A model generated the notes under the pieces. It was not told the DNA's origin. It did not search any database and saw nothing but the letters and a program-made list of their open reading frames with translations. A stretch of DNA of 5,723 nucleotides, from NCBI GenBank assembly GCA_021820645.1, contig JAKADJ010000171.1, forward strand, positions 1-5,723, in the 5' to 3' direction. The position numbers and the translations under genes were made by a program. The DNA comes from Bacillota bacterium. GTDB taxonomy: Bacteria; Bacillota_E; Sulfobacillia; Sulfobacillales; Sulfobacillaceae. Below, in pieces: positions 1-4,304 of this stretch (position 1 is the stretch's first letter; each line of letters opens with the position of its first letter).

Positions 1-138
1 ATCCGCCATAGAGGATGGGTCACGGTGGGGATTCTCATCCTCTTGTGGGCTTGGCTCATGTTCTTCGCTAACGGCCTTCTACTGCTCATGTTACCCGCGG
101 GATTTTCCACCGCATGGCTCATAAAGGGGATCCGTTAG
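1..138 (+). CDS. C-terminal fragment of an unidentified membrane protein (5' end outside window)
   Basis: The plus-strand frame is open from the first base and ends with TAG at 136-138, giving the last 45 residues of a protein. Residues about 8-37 are almost entirely hydrophobic (Ile, Leu, Trp, Phe, Met), with Asn-Gly and Pro-Ala-Gly breaks, which suggests one long or two short membrane helices. The tail is short and basic (ending KGIR). It is the only visible gene on the plus strand and converges on the reductase gene, with the two stop codons sharing bases 135-138. I do not recognise the family and too little is visible to assign a function. The fragment is short enough that chance openness cannot be excluded, but its coherent hydrophobic composition and clean end against the neighbouring gene favour a real coding end. 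Confidence 0.5.
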   Translation: MRHRGWVTVGILILLWAWLMFFANGLLLLMLPAGFSTAWLIKGIR

Positions 139-938
139 CCACGAATCGAAATGAGCCCCCCATTGAGCGGCCGTTTTGCTGCAAGATGCAAGGATTCCGT
201 TGTAATCGGCTCGACCAAGGACGCGGGATACCCCTTTTCTCGTGCAATCTTCACGGTTAAGTCATAACGACTAAGCCGATCGGGTCCCACGATGTGCAAG
301 ATCCCTTCAAGGTCAGACTCTACCGCCCTCAACGAGCGGGTGACGAGGTCTTGGCTATTGGTCGGGGTGTTAATCTGATCCGTGGCCGCACGCACCGGTT
401 TTCCCGACTCTAGTTGTTGCATAATCCGATACACGAAGTTGCGCGGATTGGGCTCGTCACTGTAGATCCAGGCCGGTCGGATGATCAAGACGTGAGGGAT
501 GTGGGCAAGGAGATATTCTTCAGTCTTTACTTTATGCTGACCATAGACTTGTAGCGGATTTGTCGCATCCGTTTCCCGATACGGACCGTTCTTGCCATCA
601 AAGACATAATCGGTGGAAAAAAACACTACCTTCATGCCGAAGGTGTGGGCGACATCAGCCACCTCCGAGGGCGCCGCCACGTTGAGCCGCTGGCTTAATT
701 CCGGTTCCCGCTCACAGCGATCGACATCCGGCAACGCGGCGGGGAGCCACACCACATCGGGCTGATTTTGGCCGAGGGTTTTACGTACCGCTTCTTGGTT
801 CGTGAAATCCAGTGGGATTTGACCCGACACCGGCGTCGCAAAATAGGTACCGATGGCCTCGTGATCGGGATCCGCTTTGAGTGCCCGCCAAAGATATCCT
901 CCCACCTGCCCCGATGCTCCAATAATAAGATGCCGCAT
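135..938 (-). CDS. RmlD-like NAD(P)-dependent sugar-nucleotide reductase (extended SDR family)
   Basis: A 267-residue cytoplasmic oxidoreductase resembling dTDP-4-dehydrorhamnose reductase (RmlD), which reduces the 4-keto group of a dTDP-sugar with NAD(P)H. The N-terminal Rossmann nucleotide loop GASGQVGG is at residues 7-14. The family segment STDYVFDG is at 108-115, and the catalytic triad reads Thr109, Tyr132 and Lys136 (YGQHK). A PDVDRCE stretch at 70-76 and Asn86 also match the family. It is somewhat shorter than typical RmlD (about 290-300 residues), mainly at the C-terminus. The ATG is preceded by AGGAGG at 947-952 with 8 bases of spacing. It follows the SCO/thioredoxin gene after 22 bp, so it is probably co-transcribed. 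No other dTDP-rhamnose genes (rmlA, B, C) are present, so the true substrate is uncertain; related SDR proteins act on other nucleotide sugars or are regulatory, like the MAT2B subunit. Fold and cofactor use are well supported; substrate is not. Confidence 0.85.
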   Translation of the reverse strand: MRHLIIGASGQVGGYLWRALKADPDHEAIGTYFATPVSGQIPLDFTNQEAVRKTLGQNQPDVVWLPAALPDVDRCEREPELSQRLNVAAPSEVADVAHTFGMKVVFFSTDYVFDGKNGPYRETDATNPLQVYGQHKVKTEEYLLAHIPHVLIIRPAWIYSDEPNPRNFVYRIMQQLESGKPVRAATDQINTPTNSQDLVTRSLRAVESDLEGILHIVGPDRLSRYDLTVKIAREKGYPASLVEPITTESLHLAAKRPLNGGLISIRG

Positions 939-960
939 AACGATGTCCTCCTGGCTTTTT

Positions 961-2145
961 TTAGCTCCCTGTCGATGAGACCTTGCCTTTTAGGGATTGG
1001 ATTAATGCGGTCCGCCCAATTAGCCCCTGGTGGTACCACAGGATGCGACCCATCGCAGACACCAGCACTTCGGTGGGGAGTCCGACCACCCCATAGGCAT
1101 CAGAAATATCCCCCGTGGCGTCCAGCGCCACGGGATAGGGAATGTGGGACTCGGCCACATAATGGACCACGTGAGCGGTGGACGTTTCCGATAGTCTTAA
1201 ATCCACCCCGACCACGGTGGGTAGATGATGCGTCTTCGCATAACCTTGATACGACTTCAATACGGGTATTTCTTCTTGGCAGTCGGGGCACCACGAGGCA
1301 AAAAAGTCTAACAATACCGGTTTCCCACCTTGTCCCACTTTCAAAGAAGCCAAGTGTCCTCCCGGATAAATGGTTTGTGCGGTAAATGGGTGGCGATGTT
1401 GGGTAGGTCCTAGGTTTCCGGCCAAGTAAGTCAACTCGCGTGCTGCAGGAAAGCGCGTGAGTGGCGGATGGCCTGGTAAGAGCGGCGTCACATGCACCAA
1501 CAAATTATGCACTTCCGCAGACAGCACCGGTTGATTACCTACTGCCGCATTGATGTAAAGCCAGCGTTCTTGCCCCGTGGGACTAATCACCACCACGGCC
1601 GGAATATGCTGGACTAAATCTCCCTTAAGAACCTGGGTGGCTACGTAGTACGAGGACCAGACCTTTTTGAGAGCCGTTGCTGATCCCGTGACATATTGCC
1701 AACGGTTCAACATGGCGTGGCTCTTAGACCAAGCATAGACGTCCGCCACACTGGTAGCCACCGGGTTAGCATTGACGGCCACGAGCTCAAGGTTCTTTTT
1801 ATAGGAACCCAGGTCGTGCTGCAGATTCTTTAAGACCACCGCCGTCAAGGGACACACGGTCGTGCACTTGCTATCGATGAACGTGAGGACCACGACTTTG
1901 CCTCGGAACTGCCTTAAACTGACTGTCTGGTTAAACTGATTGGTCAAGGTAAAGTTTGGAGCGACGCGCTTCAAGGTCACGCCCGGGTCCACATTGGCGG
2001 CCACTGACGACAGTTGGCTTATCGACGTCGGCAGATGGTTCGCCTGGGGATGCCACCCGCTCACCACGCGATAGGTCCCGATCACCACCCCGGCCAACAA
2101 CACCATGAGGCTCCCGAGTATCATGAGATTACGCAATTTAGGCAT
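961..2145 (-). CDS. Membrane-anchored SCO1/SenC-like and TlpA-like thioredoxin fusion protein
   Basis: A 394-residue two-domain extracytoplasmic redox protein. Basic residues Lys3 and Arg5 precede a membrane anchor at about 7-25, placing the rest outside the cytoplasm. The first domain (about 60-205) is SCO1/SenC-like: APNF near its start, a Cys-x3-Cys-Pro motif (Cys94, Cys98) where SCO proteins bind Cu, and His180 in a QHIPAVVVISPTG segment matching the third SCO copper ligand. A His/Pro-containing linker follows (about 220-262). The second domain (about 263-390) is TlpA/ResA-like: active site WCPDC (Cys286, Cys289) and the cis-Pro loop GLPTEV (Pro357). SCO proteins load copper into the CuA site of cytochrome oxidase; TlpA proteins reduce cysteines of SCO and CuA. 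One chain holding both may reduce and metallate a client. The gene lies 15 bp after ccdA, the likely electron donor. The frame extends to a GTG at 2154, but the ribosome site fits only the ATG at 2145. No lipoprotein Cys is seen. Confidence 0.9.
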   Translation of the reverse strand: MPKLRNLMILGSLMVLLAGVVIGTYRVVSGWHPQANHLPTSISQLSSVAANVDPGVTLKRVAPNFTLTNQFNQTVSLRQFRGKVVVLTFIDSKCTTVCPLTAVVLKNLQHDLGSYKKNLELVAVNANPVATSVADVYAWSKSHAMLNRWQYVTGSATALKKVWSSYYVATQVLKGDLVQHIPAVVVISPTGQERWLYINAAVGNQPVLSAEVHNLLVHVTPLLPGHPPLTRFPAARELTYLAGNLGPTQHRHPFTAQTIYPGGHLASLKVGQGGKPVLLDFFASWCPDCQEEIPVLKSYQGYAKTHHLPTVVGVDLRLSETSTAHVVHYVAESHIPYPVALDATGDISDAYGVVGLPTEVLVSAMGRILWYHQGLIGRTALIQSLKGKVSSTGS

Positions 2146-2150
2146 GCTAT

Positions 2151-2158
2151 TCACCTCT
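2151..2158 (-). promoter_or_regulatory. Ribosome binding site for the SCO/thioredoxin fusion gene
   Basis: The minus strand reads AGAGGTGA, with GAGGTG ending 6 bases before the ATG at 2145. The alternative GTG start at 2154-2152 lies inside this site and has no usable Shine-Dalgarno of its own, so the site decides the start in favour of 2145. Confidence 0.75.
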
Positions 2159-2160
2159 AA

Positions 2161-2844
2161 TCAAATGAGGCCCACATGGAGTCCCGGCCCGCCAATCCAG
2201 TACCATAAAAGATAAAAACTCGCCGCAACCATCACCACGGCACTTAACTTGTGGATGCTCGGAATCACGGCCTCAATCAGTCGCTCGGCCAGAGCCCGCG
2301 CCTCGACCGTGATTAGAGAAAGCCCCGTCACGATGATGCCCATGCCGAAGGCAAAGACGACATAACGGATGAGGCCCACCAGGATCCCCTGATGAAATCC
2401 CACAGCGTCAACGGCCAAGAACACGGGAAGACTACAGGTTAAAGACACCAGTCCGTAACTTAACCCATAAAGAAAAAAGGGCCATCGTCCCCCTGGTCCA
2501 CTCCACCGCTGAACGCGAGCCGGAAGGCCCCAAAAGCCCGGGCCAACCCCTTTCCCCCGCCATAGAGCTACCGCCATGCCTAATAACAAAAGCGCCATCA
2601 ACATCGAGGTGACCGGGGCTAGAATAAATAAAATCCGCCCCAGGCTCGCCACGATGATACCAGCCAGTCCAAACAATACCACGAACCCTGCCGTCATCGC
2701 TAGACCCGCGCTTAACCCCTTGAACCAGGTGGCTTCTTGGCCCTGGCGGGATAATAGCAAAGCCAAGTAACTTGGCAAAAGGCCCACTCCACATGGATTA
2801 AAGGCGACCACCATGCCAGAAGATAACGCCAACAATACTCCCAT
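2161..2844 (-). CDS. ccdA: CcdA-type transmembrane thiol-disulfide electron carrier
   Basis: A 227-residue polytopic membrane protein of the CcdA/DsbD transmembrane family. These proteins pass electrons from cytoplasmic thioredoxin through two membrane-embedded cysteines to extracytoplasmic thioredoxin-like proteins. The diagnostic NPCG motif is in the first helix (Cys18), with a Pro at 24. The partner cysteine is Cys137 in a TCSLP segment, starting the symmetrical second half. About six hydrophobic segments are visible (roughly 3-31, 43-67, 70-95, 123-145, 152-180 and 195-217), with a basic loop near 96-121. The length is typical of CcdA, without the extra domains of DsbD. The frame reaches back to a GTG at 2883, but the ATG at 2844 has a near-perfect Shine-Dalgarno sequence and places the NPCG helix at the N-terminus as in the family. 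It lies 41 bp after the NifX-like gene and 15 bp before the SCO/thioredoxin gene, whose thioredoxin domain is its likely partner. Confidence 0.88.
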   Translation of the reverse strand: MGVLLALSSGMVVAFNPCGVGLLPSYLALLLSRQGQEATWFKGLSAGLAMTAGFVVLFGLAGIIVASLGRILFILAPVTSMLMALLLLGMAVALWRGKGVGPGFWGLPARVQRWSGPGGRWPFFLYGLSYGLVSLTCSLPVFLAVDAVGFHQGILVGLIRYVVFAFGMGIIVTGLSLITVEARALAERLIEAVIPSIHKLSAVVMVAASFYLLWYWIGGPGLHVGLI

Positions 2845-2850
2845 CGTGTG

Positions 2851-2857
2851 CTCCTCC
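2851..2857 (-). promoter_or_regulatory. Ribosome binding site for ccdA
   Basis: The minus strand reads GGAGGAG, 6 bases before the ATG at 2844. The in-frame GTG at 2883, two bases after the upstream stop codon, has no such site, so 2844 is the preferred start. Confidence 0.8.
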
Positions 2858-2885
2858 GGCGTAAAAGTATCTTGAGGTACCACAT

Positions 2886-3209
2886 TTATAGGGCGGCCAC
2901 AACTGTCTTGGCCATCCCCTGGACCCCCAGATGCAGTTCCAAATGCATGCTGTGCAGCATATGTTCCATGCCATGACCCATGTGCTGAGCCGCCACATCG
3001 GTGACCTGATGATCCATCAAAAACTTAGCGACTCGGGCATGATGTTGTCCTTCACCGCTCTGCCCGTGCAGTACATCCCATCCTACCGGGTATTCCTCCC
3101 AGGATTCTATTCTCCCCTCGTCCACTGTCGCAATCGCGACTTTGGGTGCCTTGCCCCAGCGCGGTTCGACCGCTCCTTTGTCATCAATCGGAATACAAAT
3201 CGTGCGCAT
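2886..3209 (-). CDS. NifX/NafY-type (dinitrogenase Fe-Mo cofactor family) protein with a His/Met-rich helix
   Basis: A 107-residue soluble protein with the small alpha/beta fold of the NifX/NafY/NifB C-terminal family (Nitro_FeMo-Co domain). Family features are the N-terminal strand RTICIPID, the loop VEPRWGKAPKVAI (residues 14-26), HHARVAKFL (56-64), a VTDVAA strand (69-74) and a final LHLGVQG turn (about 92-98). Nitrogenase members bind iron-sulfur or Fe-Mo clusters. Many stand-alone members occur in organisms without nitrogenase and are uncharacterised, and no nif gene is seen here. The oddity is residues 76-93, which hold six His (76, 79, 83, 86, 89, 93) and four Met (77, 81, 84, 88), suggesting metal or heme binding. 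The only cysteine is Cys5. AGGGAGG precedes the ATG with 7 bases of spacing. The gene sits between the hydrolase (46 bp upstream) and ccdA (41 bp downstream), probably in one transcript. Domain assignment is firm; function is unknown. Confidence 0.85.
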   Translation of the reverse strand: MRTICIPIDDKGAVEPRWGKAPKVAIATVDEGRIESWEEYPVGWDVLHGQSGEGQHHARVAKFLMDHQVTDVAAQHMGHGMEHMLHSMHLELHLGVQGMAKTVVAAL

Positions 3210-3255
3210 GATGTTGCCTCCCTCTGATCTCAGCTAGCCCTTAACGGGCATTCGG

Positions 3256-4197
3256 TTATAGCTTTCCGGCTTTCTTTTTTTGCATGTACACAATCATGCC
3301 TTGAGAATCGAGGTTAATATCGAGCGCCAAAGGATCCAACGAAGGGACTCGATGCCCTCCCTCGATCATGTCGTGGATCAGATATGCCCTTAACATGATG
3401 GCGGCGGTTTCAGGGGTCGCATCGTCGGACAGTCGAGCGATCATGGCCTGAATGGCACGAATGCCTTTACGTGAAAATAAAAATGCATCGGCGGCGGGCC
3501 GTGTCGGCCCAAAATGGGTGTGATACACCACTTCCGGCTCCAAGGCTTCCAAACGATCCAGGGTCTTCAGCATCACGTCGGGATCAAAGTCGGAGGGAGA
3601 GGTGGTGGGAAACCCATAATCAAAGTCCCAGCCGGTTCCCGCCTGCCGATAGTGAATGCCAATGGTGTCTCCCGAAAAGATGCCACGCGTCACGTTATCC
3701 CAGACACAAAAATGGTGCTTGGCATGTCCGGGGCTATCGTAAAACGTGAGTACCCGGCCCTCCCCAAGATCCAAGGTGGACAAGTCCTCTTGAATGCGGA
3801 CCCGGTGCGAGGGCACTGCGATGATGGCCCCGTAGAGGGTGTCCATGACATCGCCATAGACGGCTCGCACGCCCTCCTCTAGACGGCCGGGGTCAATCAG
3901 ATGCCGAGCTCCCTTGGGGTGGGCGTGCAAGATGGCGTGAGGAGCCACCTCCATAAACATCCCCGCCCCTCCTGCATGGTCCAGATGAACATGGGTCACG
4001 ATGACATGCCGAATGTCATCGGGCTCATAACCAAGGGCCTGGAGCCCCCCGAGTAAAGACGCGTGACTGGCACTCGATCCCGTCTCAATCAAGGTCGGTT
4101 CGGGTCCCCGAATCACGTACGCCGAGGTTCTAAAAGGATGGCCGTCTTCGAATAAATCGAGTGCAAAAAGATTGTCACCGACTTCAAGTACTGACAC
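3256..4197 (-). CDS. Metallo-beta-lactamase-fold hydrolase
   Basis: A 313-residue cytoplasmic enzyme of the MBL-fold superfamily, glyoxalase II-like in layout. The full two-metal ligand set is visible: HxHxDH at 69-74 (His69, His71, Asp73, His74), His158 in SPGHAKHH, Asp177 in FSGDTIG, and His228 in YHTHFGP. After Asp177, a DYGFPTTSPSDFDP stretch (193-206) is a substrate-side loop I associate with ST1585-like MBL proteins, though I recall that only loosely. A mostly helical tail (about 240-313) ends in a basic KKKAGK. There is no signal peptide. Family members cleave thioesters, lactones, phosphodiesters or persulfide substrates; the sequence alone does not choose between them. The frame stays open to 4335, but that extension is Arg/Ser/Pro-rich, overlaps the upstream gene end and crosses a hairpin region. 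The GTG at 4197 has an excellent ribosome site and begins at the first family strand. The NifX-like gene follows after 46 bp. Confidence 0.88.
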   Translation of the reverse strand: MSVLEVGDNLFALDLFEDGHPFRTSAYVIRGPEPTLIETGSSASHASLLGGLQALGYEPDDIRHVIVTHVHLDHAGGAGMFMEVAPHAILHAHPKGARHLIDPGRLEEGVRAVYGDVMDTLYGAIIAVPSHRVRIQEDLSTLDLGEGRVLTFYDSPGHAKHHFCVWDNVTRGIFSGDTIGIHYRQAGTGWDFDYGFPTTSPSDFDPDVMLKTLDRLEALEPEVVYHTHFGPTRPAADAFLFSRKGIRAIQAMIARLSDDATPETAAIMLRAYLIHDMIEGGHRVPSLDPLALDINLDSQGMIVYMQKKKAGKL

Positions 4198-4203
4198 GCA
4201 CTT

Positions 4204-4210
4204 CACCTCC
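4204..4210 (-). promoter_or_regulatory. Ribosome binding site for the MBL-fold hydrolase gene
   Basis: The minus strand reads GGAGGTG, a near-complete match to the 16S rRNA tail, 6 bases before the GTG at 4197. It decides the start over the open frame reaching 4335. Confidence 0.8.
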
Positions 4211-4236
4211 TCATAATATTTTGGCCCCGATCGGTC

Positions 4237-4254
4237 GACTTGGCAAGCCAAGTC
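4237..4254 (-). other. Second leader hairpin with a CUUG tetraloop
   Basis: On the minus strand a 7-bp perfect stem (GACTTGG with CCAAGTC) closes a CTTG loop. G(CUUG)C is a known extra-stable RNA tetraloop in which the loop C and G also pair. The first three bases (4254-4252) are also the end of the larger hairpin's stem, so the two cannot both form completely. It lies about 40 bases before the hydrolase start. A role in attenuation or mRNA stability is possible but not shown. Confidence 0.4.
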
Positions 4255-4278
4255 GGCACGGGAACGACCCGTGCCGAC
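4252..4278 (-). terminator. Strong hairpin after the transporter gene (possible terminator or attenuator)
   Basis: A perfect 11-bp inverted repeat, GTCGGCACGGG at 4252-4262 and CCCGTGCCGAC at 4268-4278, with a 5-base loop. It lies 26 bases beyond the stop codon of the ABC/EcfT gene and about 55 bases before the hydrolase start. The stem is GC-rich enough to act as a terminator, but neither strand shows the run of T expected after an intrinsic terminator. It may be a weak or factor-dependent terminator, an mRNA-stabilising structure, or a protein-binding palindrome. Confidence 0.4.
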
Positions 4279-4304
4279 GCTATGCATCCCTATGCTAAGC
4301 AGCG

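Noticed and set aside
951..962. Run of T at 955-962 as a terminator
   Set aside because: On the plus strand it does not follow a hairpin or a gene end. On the minus strand, where the genes run, it is an A-run just before the reductase ribosome site.
768..1385. A 205-codon plus-strand open frame
   Set aside because: It lies antisense across the reductase and SCO/thioredoxin genes, both strongly supported by motifs. Its translation is rich in Arg, Pro and Ser with no recognisable domain, and no ribosome site supports it.
2886..3209. Nitrogen fixation role for the NifX-like protein
   Set aside because: No nif gene is present, and stand-alone members of this domain family are common in organisms that do not fix nitrogen.
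3223..3249. Short inverted repeats between the hydrolase and the NifX-like gene (GCCC/GGGC and CTGA/TCAG)
   Set aside because: The stems are only 4 bp and no T-run follows, so they do not support a terminator or an operator.
3514..3882. A 122-codon plus-strand open frame inside the hydrolase gene
   Set aside because: It is antisense to the MBL motifs, has no family features, and its composition looks like a reverse-strand shadow.
4213..4247. Sigma-A-like promoter before the hydrolase gene (TTGCCA and CAAAAT about 17 bases apart on the minus strand)
   Set aside because: Both boxes match poorly, and transcription would begin almost on top of the ribosome site. It is no better than chance in this sequence.
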